DNA of 64,000 nucleotides from Hyphomonas jannaschiana VP2 (GCF_000685215.1 NZ_ARYJ01000006.1:1-64000), one strand, 5' to 3'. Positions 36,116-45,159 are shown, counted from the first letter of the stretch. Made by a program: numbers and translations. The notes: generated from the letters alone by a model not told the origin.

Positions 36116-36136
36116 GGCCGCCTGCAACAGGCGGCC
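36116..36136. other. Perfect hairpin upstream of the P1 peptidase gene
   Basis: GGCCGCCTG (36116-36124) and CAGGCGGCC (36128-36136) form a perfect 9-bp stem with a three-base loop, 79 bases past the polyprenyl synthase stop and 34 bases before the next start. There is no T-run after it, so an intrinsic terminator is not supported. It could be an attenuating or stabilising hairpin. Confidence 0.45.
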
Positions 36137-36170
36137 CCGGCGCCAGACCGGCGGCCATGAAACAACGGAG

Positions 36171-37325
36171 ATGCAGGTGAAATTTGCAACAGGTGTAAAA
36201 CCGCTGTCGGCCCTGATCCTGCTTCTCATAGCCCAGGGGACCTGTTCGCCCATGCAGGCAGAACCAGACACGGACCGCGTCCGCGCGCGGGAACTCGGCA
36301 TCGCGCCCGGGGTCCTGCCGACCGGCGAGAAGAACGACATCACGGATGTCGCCGGCGTGCGCGTCGGCCATGTGACCCTGATTGAAGGCAACGACATCCG
36401 CACCGGCGCAACGGCCATCCTGCCGCATGACGGCAATCTTTATCAGTCCCCTGTCCCGGCCGCCGTCTTTGTCGGCAACGGATATGGCAAGCTGGCCGGC
36501 ATCTCGCAGATTGCCGAACTTGGCGAGATCGAAACGCCGATCGTGCTGACGAATACTTTGTCGGTCGACCGGGCTATGTCGGCAATTATCGACTGGACGC
36601 TGGACCAGCCCGGGAATGAGCGCGTGCGTTCGGTGAATGCCGTTGTCGGGGAAACCAATGACAGTGGGCTGAACAATATCCGCAAACGCGTGCTGACACC
36701 GGACATGATCCGGGAGGCCATCACATCCGCTTCAACCGGGCCGGTTCAGGAAGGCGCGGTCGGTGCCGGGACCGGCACCATCGCGTTTGGCTGGAAAGGC
36801 GGCATCGGATCCAGTTCCCGGCATCTGCCTGAAAACCTTGGCGGCCATACGATCGGCGTCCTTGTGCAGAGCAATTTCGGCGGTATCCTCCAGGTGGACG
36901 GCGCGCCGGTCGGAGAGCGGCTTGGCCAGTATTACCTCAAGGATGAGGTCGCTTCCGACAAGGCCGACGGATCGATCATGATCGTCATCGCGACGGATGC
37001 TCCGCTTTCGTCCCGCAACCTGGAACGCCTGTCCAAGCGCGCCATCGCAGGCCTTGCCAGGACCGGCGCCTCCATGACCAACGGGTCCGGCGATTATGTC
37101 GTCGCCTTCTCGACCTACCGCCAGACAGATCCGGCCGCCGCGCAGACAGAGAACGACAACATGTCCCCCCTGTTCCAGGCGACAATCGAAGCGACCGAGG
37201 AAGCGATCTACAACTCCCTGTTCATGGCCGAGACCGTCGATGGGTTCGACGTCTCCACCCAGTCACCGCGCCGGGTCGAAGCCCTGCCGCTGGACAAGGT
37301 GAAGGAAATCACCGGCGCGAACTGA
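36171..37325 (+). CDS. P1 family (DmpA/S58-like) peptidase, exported
   Basis: The 384-residue protein has a hydrophobic N-terminal signal and belongs to the P1/DmpA family of self-processing N-terminal-nucleophile aminopeptidases. Family features are TGEKNDITDVAGVRVGHVTL, VVGETNDSGLNNI, EGAVGAGTGTIAFGWKGGIG, then SSSRHL followed by TIGVLVQSNFGG. The GGIGSSSRHL region should hold the internal cleavage site and nucleophilic Ser, but I cannot fix the exact residue. It would act outside the cytosol on beta- or D-amino peptides, if it follows the family. A hairpin precedes it. Confidence 0.9.
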   Translation: MQVKFATGVKPLSALILLLIAQGTCSPMQAEPDTDRVRARELGIAPGVLPTGEKNDITDVAGVRVGHVTLIEGNDIRTGATAILPHDGNLYQSPVPAAVFVGNGYGKLAGISQIAELGEIETPIVLTNTLSVDRAMSAIIDWTLDQPGNERVRSVNAVVGETNDSGLNNIRKRVLTPDMIREAITSASTGPVQEGAVGAGTGTIAFGWKGGIGSSSRHLPENLGGHTIGVLVQSNFGGILQVDGAPVGERLGQYYLKDEVASDKADGSIMIVIATDAPLSSRNLERLSKRAIAGLARTGASMTNGSGDYVVAFSTYRQTDPAAAQTENDNMSPLFQATIEATEEAIYNSLFMAETVDGFDVSTQSPRRVEALPLDKVKEITGAN

Positions 37326-37415
37326 CCCTCAGGGGTGACGCAAGGGCATAATTTACGCGCGCCCCTTCTTCGCTACCATCTGCCGAAACCAAAGGCACAG
37401 CAGACCGGAGCGAGG

Positions 37416-38099
37416 ATGATGTCGGAACAGGAAGACGCGCTGAAGGCAACCTACTTCGTCGACAGCGATCATGCGGCGATCATCGCGAAAGCTCTTGAGA
37501 TCACCGATGAGGCAACCGATGACGTGCAGATTGCCGAGCGCCTGTTTTACGCCGTCCGGGATGGTTTCCGCTATGATCCGTACAATCTCGCCACGGAGCG
37601 CGAAGCGTTCAGGGCGAGCAGCATCCTCAGCGAAACGGCCACCTGGTGCGTGCCGAAATCGATTGTCCTGACAGCACTGGCCCGCGCCTCAGGCCTCCCG
37701 GCACGGCTCGGCTTTGCCGATGTGCGCAATCACCTGACCAGCGAGAAGCTGACAGAGACGATGGGCACCGACCTCTTCGCCTGGCACGGCTATAGCGAGC
37801 TGTGGCTGAACGGCCGCTGGGTGAAACTGTCGACCGCGTTCAACAAGGAGCTGTGCGACCGGTTCGGCGTGAAGACGCTGGAATTCGACCCCGTCGAGGG
37901 CGCGCTGATGCACCCCTTCGACCAGTCCGGCCGGCGGCATATGGAATATGTCCGCGAACGCGGTAGCCATCTGGACCTTCCGCTGGCGGACATGTTCAGG
38001 ACATTCGCCGAAGTCTATCCCGGCTGGATCATCGGCCCGGATGGCGAGGCCACCCGCATCGAAACGGCGCCGGCATCGAAAGATGAGCGGTTTCACTGA
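37416..38099 (+). CDS. Transglutaminase-like domain protein
   Basis: The product of about 227 residues has the transglutaminase/papain-like core. The cysteine lies in TWCVPKSIVLTALARA, the histidine in WHGYSELWLNG, and the aspartate position is plausible near LSTAFN. No signal peptide is visible, so it is probably cytosolic. A substrate cannot be named. Two consecutive ATGs occur at 37416 and 37419 after GGAGCGAGG; the frame upstream to 37335 has no domain sequence. It follows the P1 peptidase by 90 bases. Confidence 0.86.
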   Translation: MMSEQEDALKATYFVDSDHAAIIAKALEITDEATDDVQIAERLFYAVRDGFRYDPYNLATEREAFRASSILSETATWCVPKSIVLTALARASGLPARLGFADVRNHLTSEKLTETMGTDLFAWHGYSELWLNGRWVKLSTAFNKELCDRFGVKTLEFDPVEGALMHPFDQSGRRHMEYVRERGSHLDLPLADMFRTFAEVYPGWIIGPDGEATRIETAPASKDERFH

Positions 38100-38103
38100 C
38101 CCG

Positions 38104-38739
38104 CTAGCCGCGCGCCGCATCCGCCGCCGCGAAATGCGCCATCTGCGCCGCGTGCGCCCGCTGGAAGGCGGGCCGGTTCGTAATCCGCGCCACATAGGCC
38201 TGCGTTGCAGGCCGGTCCCCGAATTCGCGTACCTTCGGCACCCGCAGCACATCCGCCATCAGCAAATCCGCCACGGTAAAACGCCCGGCCGCCAGATATT
38301 CCCGCTCGCCCAGCACGCGCTCGACATGGCCAAGCCGGCCCTCCAGCCACCCGGCCAGACCGCCTTCATCTCCGCCAGTCATCTGAAGGAACCACCAGGG
38401 CACCGACACCATCTCGATCGAGTTCAGCGCAGCAATCACCCATTCCAGTGTTTCGGCCTGTCCGGCCGCATCGCCCGGCATGAGCGTTTCGCTCTTCCGG
38501 GCGAGATGCAGGAGGCCGGCACCGCTCTCGAAAATCCTGAGGTCGCCATCGCTCAGGAACGGCACCTGGCCGAAAGGCTGACGCTCCAGATGCTCAGCCC
38601 CCCGGTTTTCGAACGGCACGGTCCGGACATCATACTCCAGCCCCGCCTCCTCGCATGCCCACCGCAGCCGCATGTCACGCACGAAGCCGCGGGGCATCTC
38701 CGGCACCCAGTCATATGTCCAGATAACAAGTTCGCTCAT
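38104..38739 (-). CDS. Glutathione S-transferase family protein
   Basis: The 211-residue protein has the GST fold, with the N-terminal thioredoxin-like part containing the cis-Pro region FGQVPFLSDGDLRIFESGA and the helical domain carrying the N-capping motif FTVADLLMADVL. It differs from the GST at 7717-8328. It starts 18 bases after the stop of the acyl-CoA dehydrogenase gene on the same strand, suggesting co-transcription. It is convergent with the transglutaminase gene with only four bases between stops. Confidence 0.9.
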   Translation of the reverse strand: MSELVIWTYDWVPEMPRGFVRDMRLRWACEEAGLEYDVRTVPFENRGAEHLERQPFGQVPFLSDGDLRIFESGAGLLHLARKSETLMPGDAAGQAETLEWVIAALNSIEMVSVPWWFLQMTGGDEGGLAGWLEGRLGHVERVLGEREYLAAGRFTVADLLMADVLRVPKVREFGDRPATQAYVARITNRPAFQRAHAAQMAHFAAADAARG

Positions 38740-38757
38740 GCCGGAGATCCCTTCCGC

Positions 38758-40005
38758 TTACCAGAGACCGTGCTTTTGCACTTCGGCGCGGCCGACCACC
38801 ATGTGGTGCACTTCGTCCGGCCCGTCGGCATAGCGCAGGTGGCGCATGTCGGCATACATGCCGGCCAGCGGGAACCATTGCGACATGCCCGCCGCGCCGT
38901 GCATCTGCATCGCCTGGTCGATGATCAGGCAGACCTTCTCCGGCACCATCGCCTTCACCGCGCTGACATAGACCCGCGCTTCCTTGTTGCCGAGCACGTC
39001 CATCGCCTTGGCTGCCTGTAGCACGGCGAGCCGCATGGCATTGATCTCGATGCGTGCGCGGGAGATCACTTCGAGGTTCTTGCCGAGCTTGGCGATCGGC
39101 TTGCCGAAGGCTTCGCGGGTGCCGGCGCGCTTGATCATCAGCTCCAGCGCGATCTCGGCCTTGCCGATGGAGCGCATGCAGTGGTGGATACGACCGGGAC
39201 CGAGGCGCACCTGTGAAATCTCGAAGCCGCGCCCGACGCCCAGCAGAACATTCTCCTTCGGCACACGGACATTGTTGAACCGCAGGTGCATGTGGCCGCG
39301 CGGGGCATGGTCCTCGCCCATCACTTCCATGCCGCCGAGGATTTCCACGCCGGGCGTGTCCATCGGCACGAGGATCTGGGATTGCTGTTTCGACGGCGCG
39401 GCATCCGGGTCTGTCTTGACCATGACGATCATGATCTTGCAGCGCGGATCGCCCGCGCCGGAGATGTAGAATTTCTCGCCATTGATGACCCATTCATCGC
39501 CATCCAGCACGGCCGTGGTGGAGATGTTCTTGGCGTCAGACGAGGCGACATTCGGCTCGGTCATCGCATAGGCGGAGCGGATCTCGCCTCTCAGCAGCGG
39601 CTCCAGCCATTTCTCCTTCTGCGCCGGTGTGCCGACCCGTTCCAGCACTTCCATATTGCCCGTGTCCGGCGCCGAGCAGTTCAGCGTTTCCGACCCCTGC
39701 GGATATTTGCCGAGTTCGGCTGCGATATAGGCATAGTCGAGATTGCTGAGGCCCTCGCCCGTCTCGGCATCCGGCAGGAAGAAGTTCCACAGCCCCGCCT
39801 CACGCGCCTTGGCCTTGGCGCCTTCCAGCAGCTCCAGCTGGCGCGGATGCCAGGTCCAGCGGTCTTCCTTTTCCTTGTTGAGCGCCGCGAACTCCTCCTG
39901 CCAGGGCGCGACATTCTCTTCGAGGTGCTTCTTCACCCGCTCGAAAAGCGGCTTCGCTTTCTCTGACATCGTCAGGTCGAAAAGCTCGGTATTCAGGTCG
40001 TCCAT
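38758..40005 (-). CDS. Acyl-CoA dehydrogenase family protein (ACAD10/11-like)
   Basis: The 415-residue flavoenzyme oxidises an acyl-CoA thioester to its enoyl form. The substrate/FAD region includes YAMTEPNVASSDAKNIS, INGEKFYISGAGDPRC and RVPKENVLLGVGRGFEISQVR. The long N-terminus with a charged start resembles the large ACAD10/11 branch, so the natural acyl chain is uncertain. GAGGAAGCGCACA precedes the ATG. It is followed by a GST gene and preceded upstream by an AT-rich island. Confidence 0.9.
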   Translation of the reverse strand: MDDLNTELFDLTMSEKAKPLFERVKKHLEENVAPWQEEFAALNKEKEDRWTWHPRQLELLEGAKAKAREAGLWNFFLPDAETGEGLSNLDYAYIAAELGKYPQGSETLNCSAPDTGNMEVLERVGTPAQKEKWLEPLLRGEIRSAYAMTEPNVASSDAKNISTTAVLDGDEWVINGEKFYISGAGDPRCKIMIVMVKTDPDAAPSKQQSQILVPMDTPGVEILGGMEVMGEDHAPRGHMHLRFNNVRVPKENVLLGVGRGFEISQVRLGPGRIHHCMRSIGKAEIALELMIKRAGTREAFGKPIAKLGKNLEVISRARIEINAMRLAVLQAAKAMDVLGNKEARVYVSAVKAMVPEKVCLIIDQAMQMHGAAGMSQWFPLAGMYADMRHLRYADGPDEVHHMVVGRAEVQKHGLW

Positions 40006-40273
40006 TGTGCGCTTCCTCTTTTGCCTCTGGTTTCTGACCCCACTCTGCGCGGCTTCCGGTCAGCAGGCAACGGAGCGCGAAGTCTCACCTCGCGGCAGGT
40101 GGGATCTCTTTGGAGGCTCGGTAAGATAGGATGGCGTGAAGTCTAAAGCCGCCGGATGTCGTGTATTGAACCAATCCCGACATACTGAAAGTTTGTCAAA
40201 TCTGATTCTGCGAGATAAATCAGCGAAGGATCAGCCAAATTCGTCCCAAATCGAAAGGCCAAGGATCACACGG

Positions 40274-41212
40274 ATGTGCTATGTTTTTCGGCTGAGAGCT
40301 CGGCTGTCTAAAAGCGTAAAGGTCTCTGAGCTGCCCGCCACGTTGAGCGTTCCCGGACTGCCCCCGATCGAAGTGGAGCGCCAAGAGTTGAAGGCTGGAC
40401 ACGCAGCAAATCCAGGGTCGGATGCGCCAAAGCCAAACTATAGCAATTTCCATACTTTTATCTGTCGTGGATTTCCCGACGAGAATTCAGCGACGTCTGC
40501 CGGACGACGGTTCGCGAATGCGATTCAAATGTATGGAGCAGTTGGACGCTTAGGAGTTGATGTTGGATTTAGCCGGAGCACTCTGCAGTACGGAGAGGAA
40601 ATCCACAAAATTATTCGGGAGCAATTTGAATTGGAGCTTCGGTCGGAAGTGCTGGGTCTTATGATCTATGAAGACGGAAATGCTGCTATCATGGGCATGA
40701 GTGCCAGCGTCGTGGTTGAGACAGACTTGGCGCCCTTGGAAACTGGCATGCGGCATTGGTATTCAATTTCGGACCAAATGAACCAATCGCAGCTTACTTG
40801 TGCGGCTCTGATAAATGACGCGCAATTCGTAGGTCATGCAGACGCAAAATTCATACTACTCATCACTGCTGTTGAAGCGCTAAGTGGTAAAGCTGCGGCG
40901 TCCACGGAGCAGATTTCAGCGGTCGAAAAGCTATGCGGTACACTTGCGGAGTTTGATGTTGGTGGAGGTGTTAGGGAAACGCTCATGCGCACGTTAGAAA
41001 ACGCAAAGAAACCGTCGATAAGGCAGGGCTACATGAAAAAGCTTCGCAGCCTGTTGGGTGATGAAGACGCAAAGCGATTTGATAAGCTATATGCGCTGAG
41101 AAGTTCATATGTGCACGAGGGAAAAGGACGCGGCGATTTGCAGGAATCAATTCCCATTGCCCTCGATATCGCAATTCGGCTCCTAGAAACCGATACTCAG
41201 CGTCACAATTGA
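40274..41212 (+). CDS. HEPN-like protein in an AT-rich island
   Basis: This frame encodes about 312 residues from the ATG at 40274, after AAGGATCACACGG; a GTG at 40136 could extend it by 46 residues with poor similarity to known domain starts. Near the C-terminus RSSYVHEG (about residues 275-282) fits the R-x4-H motif of HEPN RNases, and the order of helices resembles Apea-type HEPN proteins. It lacks any second domain I recognise. Codon choice and base content differ from neighbours (27 of 60 G+C in 40621-40680, against 36 of 60 in 39601-39660). Recent transfer is a reasonable inference. Confidence 0.6.
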   Translation: MCYVFRLRARLSKSVKVSELPATLSVPGLPPIEVERQELKAGHAANPGSDAPKPNYSNFHTFICRGFPDENSATSAGRRFANAIQMYGAVGRLGVDVGFSRSTLQYGEEIHKIIREQFELELRSEVLGLMIYEDGNAAIMGMSASVVVETDLAPLETGMRHWYSISDQMNQSQLTCAALINDAQFVGHADAKFILLITAVEALSGKAAASTEQISAVEKLCGTLAEFDVGGGVRETLMRTLENAKKPSIRQGYMKKLRSLLGDEDAKRFDKLYALRSSYVHEGKGRGDLQESIPIALDIAIRLLETDTQRHN

Positions 41213-41325
41213 CTTTCGCACGCCTTCTAGGCCTGATGCCACCATACAGTAAACGCTCTAGGTGAATACCGGCCATCTACGGCGGCCCTTTACTGATCTG
41301 ACTTTCACGTCGCAGCCTAGAAAGC

Positions 41326-41341
41326 CGTAGGGTGGGTTGAG
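41326..41341. repeat. REP-like inverted repeat, left arm
   Basis: CGTAGGGTGGGTTGAG is the exact reverse complement of 41403-41418, with a 61-base spacer. The motif resembles repetitive extragenic palindromes seen in many proteobacteria. It lies between the convergent HEPN and glycosyltransferase genes. Confidence 0.75.
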
Positions 41342-41386
41342 GCACCGTCGATATCCACAATCCGGATTCTAGGGCGCGTGCAGTCT

Positions 41387-41418
41387 GGTGGGTATCGCTT
41401 CGCTCAACCCACCCTACG
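41387..41418. repeat. REP-like palindromic unit, right arm
   Basis: GGTGGGT (41387-41393) and ACCCACC (41407-41413) can form a hairpin, and CTCAACCCACCCTACG (41403-41418) pairs with the left arm at 41326-41341. The right half overlaps the last codons and stop of the glycosyltransferase gene (stop at 41404-41406), so the repeat encodes that protein's end. Confidence 0.75.
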
Positions 41419-42459
41419 ACATCTCCTAAAACCTTCCGCCGCCAGCTTCCGCCCAAGCGTCATACGCTGCAGCACCCACAACCCACTCCCCACAATCGTC
41501 AGCCCGAAGAAGGCGAATACGGCGAGCCCATCCGGCACGTTCATCGCGGCCAGCGCGCAGGCCCAGCTGAACACCCACCAGAGGACGGCGACGGGGATGT
41601 GTTTCCAGCCGCTGCGCAGGAACAGCTGGTAGGCGTGGTCGCGGTGGGCCGTCATGACGGACTGGCCGTTCTTCGCGCGCCACAGGACGGTCAGCACCAC
41701 ATCCACAAGGAACGGCAGGAACAGGATCGCGGCGGTCCAGATGGTCGAGACGACGCCGACGATGATGCCCGCGCCGCCAAAGAAAGCCCCGATACCGAAG
41801 GCGCCGGAATCCCCGGCATAAAGCTTGCCCGGCAGGTTCCATGCGAGGAAACCCAGAATGGCGAGCGCGCCGGTGATGCAGAGGAAGGCAAGATCTGGCG
41901 CCGGGCCCACCCAGTCTTCGGCGCGCGGCACCTGCCCAAGAATGCCCGCCGCGCCGAGCAGCATGATGGCGGACGAGCCCATGGCGAGGCCGTTGGACCC
42001 GTCCATGAAGTTCACGCCATTCATGGTGACCATCAGCCAGAACGCAACGCCCGCCATGACCAGCGGCAATGGCAGGCTGGCAAGGCGCAGGCCGGGGTCC
42101 AGCACGGCGAAGGTGATGGCCAGTGTGCCGGTGAGGACGAGTTTCAGCCAGGCATTCATGCCCCATTTGTCGTCCACAAAGCCGATGGCGCCCGCCGCGA
42201 GGGCCAGGGCCAGCACGCTCTGCGTGCCGTTGCGCGTCCAGTATTGGGAGATCAAATTCGCCTCCCCGGCCAGCCAGGCCGAGAGGCCCAGCGTAATGAG
42301 GATCGCGACACCGCCAGAGCTTGGCACCGGCGCGGCCTGCGTCTTGCGCCCGCCATCCGGCGCATCGTCAATCCGTATCAGGAACATCATGCCGCAGAGG
42401 GCCGCCGACAACAGGACCGGCCCCATGAAGCGGATGAAGGTGATTGCTTCCCAACTCAA
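41404..42459 (-). CDS. MraY/WecA-type glycosyl-1-phosphate transferase
   Basis: The protein of about 351 residues has ten or so membrane segments and the motifs of the family that links a sugar-1-phosphate to undecaprenyl phosphate. Visible signatures are FVDDKWGMN, NGVNFMDGSNGLAMG, LYAGDSGAFGIGAFF and MTAHRDHAYQLF; the HRDHAYQ motif is typical of WecA-like enzymes rather than MraY. It most likely starts a surface polysaccharide. The start is a TTG at 42459 overlapping the ispE stop in a TTGA junction. The C-terminal RRVG and stop codon derive from a REP-like repeat. Confidence 0.87.
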   Translation of the reverse strand: MSWEAITFIRFMGPVLLSAALCGMMFLIRIDDAPDGGRKTQAAPVPSSGGVAILITLGLSAWLAGEANLISQYWTRNGTQSVLALALAAGAIGFVDDKWGMNAWLKLVLTGTLAITFAVLDPGLRLASLPLPLVMAGVAFWLMVTMNGVNFMDGSNGLAMGSSAIMLLGAAGILGQVPRAEDWVGPAPDLAFLCITGALAILGFLAWNLPGKLYAGDSGAFGIGAFFGGAGIIVGVVSTIWTAAILFLPFLVDVVLTVLWRAKNGQSVMTAHRDHAYQLFLRSGWKHIPVAVLWWVFSWACALAAMNVPDGLAVFAFFGLTIVGSGLWVLQRMTLGRKLAAEGFRRCRRVG

Positions 42460-43349
42460 ACGGCATCCCCCAGCATGGTCGCGCGGATCCACCAGTCCGG
42501 CCGTGCGGCGCTGAGCTGCGCTTCGGCGCGCCGGGCGGCGTCTCCGGTTTCGAACAGGGCGAAACAGGTCGCCCCCGATCCGCTCATGCGGGTGAGCTGC
42601 GCGTCTGGCAATGCCTGAAGTGTGTCCAGCACGCCGGCAATCTCCGGCACGGCGGCGATGGCCGGGGCCTGAAGGTCGTTGCGCTGTTCGCGCAGCCAGT
42701 GGACGAGGTCCCAGACCCGCTCGAATGGCGGTACGGCGCCGAACTCGCGGAAGGCCGCCCCGCCGCCTGCTTCGTCATAAGCGCGGAAGATGGGCCCTGT
42801 CGGGCAGGCAAGGTTCGGATTGACCAGCAGGGCCGGCACACGCGGCAGGCCCGGCGCGCGGCGGACCCGCTCGCCCTCGCCCTGCATCAGCGCAGCATGC
42901 CCCTGCAGCGCGACCGGGACGTCGCCGCCAAGCTCCGGCGCGACCTTGCGGGCGGCAGCCGGGTCTGTGCCCCACAGGTCTGTCAGCAGGCGCAGCGCGG
43001 CGGCGGCGTCGGCGGAGCCGCCTCCGATGCCGGCGGCGATGGGGAGGTGTTTGTCCAGGGTGAAGGCGGCGCCCTTCGTGGTGCCCGTCTCGGCTTGCAG
43101 GGCTCTCGCCGCGCGAAGCACGAGATTGTCATGGATAGGTCCGATATAGTCCGGATTGGTCATGCCTGGTCCGGTTATGGTCATGGACAGGTCGTCGCTG
43201 ATCATGACGTCGAGGCGGTCTGCGGCCTCCTCTCCGGCGAACATGACGAGCGAGTCGAGCTTGTGGCGGCCGTTCGCCTGCACCGGCCCGACATGCAGGA
43301 ACAGGTTCACCTTGGCCGGGGCCAGCGCGCTGTAGCTATCTGTTTTCAT
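42456..43349 (-). CDS. ispE: 4-diphosphocytidyl-2-C-methyl-D-erythritol kinase
   Basis: The 297-residue GHMP kinase phosphorylates CDP-methylerythritol in the MEP isoprenoid pathway. The start YSALAPAKVNLFLHVGPVQA and the ATP loop LPIAAGIGGGSADAAAALR are diagnostic. Late glycine-rich GSGATCFALF is also typical. It starts five bases after the stop of the upstream TPR lipoprotein gene without a clear ribosome binding site, suggesting coupling, and its own stop overlaps the next start. Confidence 0.95.
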   Translation of the reverse strand: MKTDSYSALAPAKVNLFLHVGPVQANGRHKLDSLVMFAGEEAADRLDVMISDDLSMTITGPGMTNPDYIGPIHDNLVLRAARALQAETGTTKGAAFTLDKHLPIAAGIGGGSADAAAALRLLTDLWGTDPAAARKVAPELGGDVPVALQGHAALMQGEGERVRRAPGLPRVPALLVNPNLACPTGPIFRAYDEAGGGAAFREFGAVPPFERVWDLVHWLREQRNDLQAPAIAAVPEIAGVLDTLQALPDAQLTRMSGSGATCFALFETGDAARRAEAQLSAARPDWWIRATMLGDAV

Positions 43350-43354
43350 TGGGT

Positions 43355-45106
43355 TTAAGGCCGGTGTGGCAGGGGCTGGTCGGATTCTGCCTGTACGACA
43401 GCTGGCTCATCCGGTCCCTTCAGCAGCTTCACCTCGATCCGCGCGCGCTGCTGCTCGGCCGGCTCCAGCTTCAGCGACCGCTCCCACTGATATTTCGCCT
43501 CCAGCTTCCGCCCGCTGCGCCAGTAGGCGTCGCCCAGATGATCGTTCAGCGTGGGGTCTCCGGGCTCCAATTCCACTGCCTTTTCAAGGAAGTAGACAGC
43601 CAGCTCATACCGGCCGAGGCGGTAATAGGCCCAGCCGAGACTGTCGGTGATGAAACCGGAATCGGGGTCATGGGTCAGCGCTGTCCGGATCAGGTCCAGC
43701 CCCTCCTCCAGATGAATCCCCCGGTCGACATAGGCATAGCCCAGATAGTTCATCACCAGCGGGCTGTTCGGCTGAAGCTGTAGTGCCAGCTTCAGATCTG
43801 CCTCCGCGCCTTCCCAGTCGTCCAGCGCCTCGCGGGTCGCACCGCGCGAGAACATAAGGCGCCAGTCAGTCCGCCCTTTCAGGGCATCGACCCGGATGAT
43901 CTCGGACAACAGCCTGTCGGCGTCCTCATATGCCGCCATCGCCCGGTAGATTTCGGCCAGCTGTATCTGCAGCCCCCGGTCATGCGTCTGGTCCAGCGCC
44001 TGCCGGGCAACCTGCAGCGCCTCCTGCTCGCGGCCAAGCCGCAACAAGGCCCAGGCGATCTGCCCGCGTGCCGGCGCATAATAAGGCGACGTATCAGGGA
44101 TGCGGGAAAGAATGGAGATGGACTCGACCTCGCGGCCCGCCTTCTCCAGCGACTGCGCCCACAGGGTCCGGGCCTCATGCAGGTCCGGATCGAGGGCCAG
44201 CGCGAGCACGAAATAGACCGACGCCACATCGTCGTCCGTCCGGGTGATCAGAGCCGCCGCCGGGATGTAAACCGCCAGCGCCGCGCCCTGCCGGGGGCTG
44301 AGGCGCGGAACCTCAATGTCCCTGCCCGCCTGGATCTCGCGGCGCAGCGTCTCGAGCGGTGCGTTCTCACCGACCTCTTCCTGAAATGTTTTCAACAGTT
44401 GCAGCGCGCGCGCCCTGTCCCCGTTCGCAGCCAGCAGCCGCGCATGCGCATCGAGGCCAATGGCCAGACGGGCGCCGGAATTCCAGAGCGTCTCGAACGT
44501 CTCCAGCGCATCCGCGTCGCTCTGCGCCGCCAGCTGAATCAGGCCCATCATGTAGAGGGTGGCACTATCGAGGCGGGGGTCGCCGGTCAGTGTCTGCTGC
44601 AGGTACCCCTCAGCGGCTTCAGGCCCGTCATGCTCCAGAATCCGCCATGCCGAGATGCCGCGCGCGACCGTCCGGTTGAACGGACCGAAACCATCCTCCG
44701 TGAGATAGGCGGCCGATACGGCATCCTTGCCTTCGGTCATCGCCTCGATGCCAAGGGTCAGGCGGACCAGTGTGCCGAAATTGCCGGCACCATGGGCCTT
44801 CTTCGCCAGGTTCACGGCCTGCTGATAGTTCCCGGACACGAGCGCCGAGAAGACGGCACGCTCTGCAATACCCGTCGATTCCGGCGCCGTATCGATCGAG
44901 GCAGCATAGCGGCTGGCAGCCTCCCGCGGATCATTCGTCATCGCCGCATACCGCGCGACAAGATAGTCCCCCAGCGCCTCGGCATCTTTCGGTGGTGCAT
45001 AGGCGGAATCAATGTAAAAGCCGTGAGCCCCGAAGCCCGGATAGGACGCGCAGGCCGCGCAGCTCAGCGACAGCAGGAATGCGGAAACGGCCCCGGTTCG
45101 TCTCAT
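43355..45106 (-). CDS. TPR-repeat lipoprotein
   Basis: The product of about 583 residues begins with a lipoprotein signal (CAAC near residue 18). Tandem TPR-like helical pairs follow throughout, clearest near the C-terminus, such as LVMNYLGYAYVDRGIHLEEG, FITDSLGWAYYRLGRYELAV and PTLNDHLGDAYWRSGRKLEA. It probably scaffolds partners in the periplasm or under the outer membrane; no partner can be named. It precedes ispE by five bases. A start one codon upstream at 45109 is also possible. Confidence 0.88.
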   Translation of the reverse strand: MRRTGAVSAFLLSLSCAACASYPGFGAHGFYIDSAYAPPKDAEALGDYLVARYAAMTNDPREAASRYAASIDTAPESTGIAERAVFSALVSGNYQQAVNLAKKAHGAGNFGTLVRLTLGIEAMTEGKDAVSAAYLTEDGFGPFNRTVARGISAWRILEHDGPEAAEGYLQQTLTGDPRLDSATLYMMGLIQLAAQSDADALETFETLWNSGARLAIGLDAHARLLAANGDRARALQLLKTFQEEVGENAPLETLRREIQAGRDIEVPRLSPRQGAALAVYIPAAALITRTDDDVASVYFVLALALDPDLHEARTLWAQSLEKAGREVESISILSRIPDTSPYYAPARGQIAWALLRLGREQEALQVARQALDQTHDRGLQIQLAEIYRAMAAYEDADRLLSEIIRVDALKGRTDWRLMFSRGATREALDDWEGAEADLKLALQLQPNSPLVMNYLGYAYVDRGIHLEEGLDLIRTALTHDPDSGFITDSLGWAYYRLGRYELAVYFLEKAVELEPGDPTLNDHLGDAYWRSGRKLEAKYQWERSLKLEPAEQQRARIEVKLLKGPDEPAVVQAESDQPLPHRP

Positions 45107-45159
45107 CATGAAAGTGTCTCAGTTCATTCCCGGCCCGGCAAGCGAATTTCCCCGAAACA

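Noticed and set aside
40136-40273. N-terminal extension of the HEPN-like gene from GTG 40136
   Set aside because: It lacks domain-like sequence, and the ATG at 40274 has a reasonable upstream site, although the longer form cannot be excluded.
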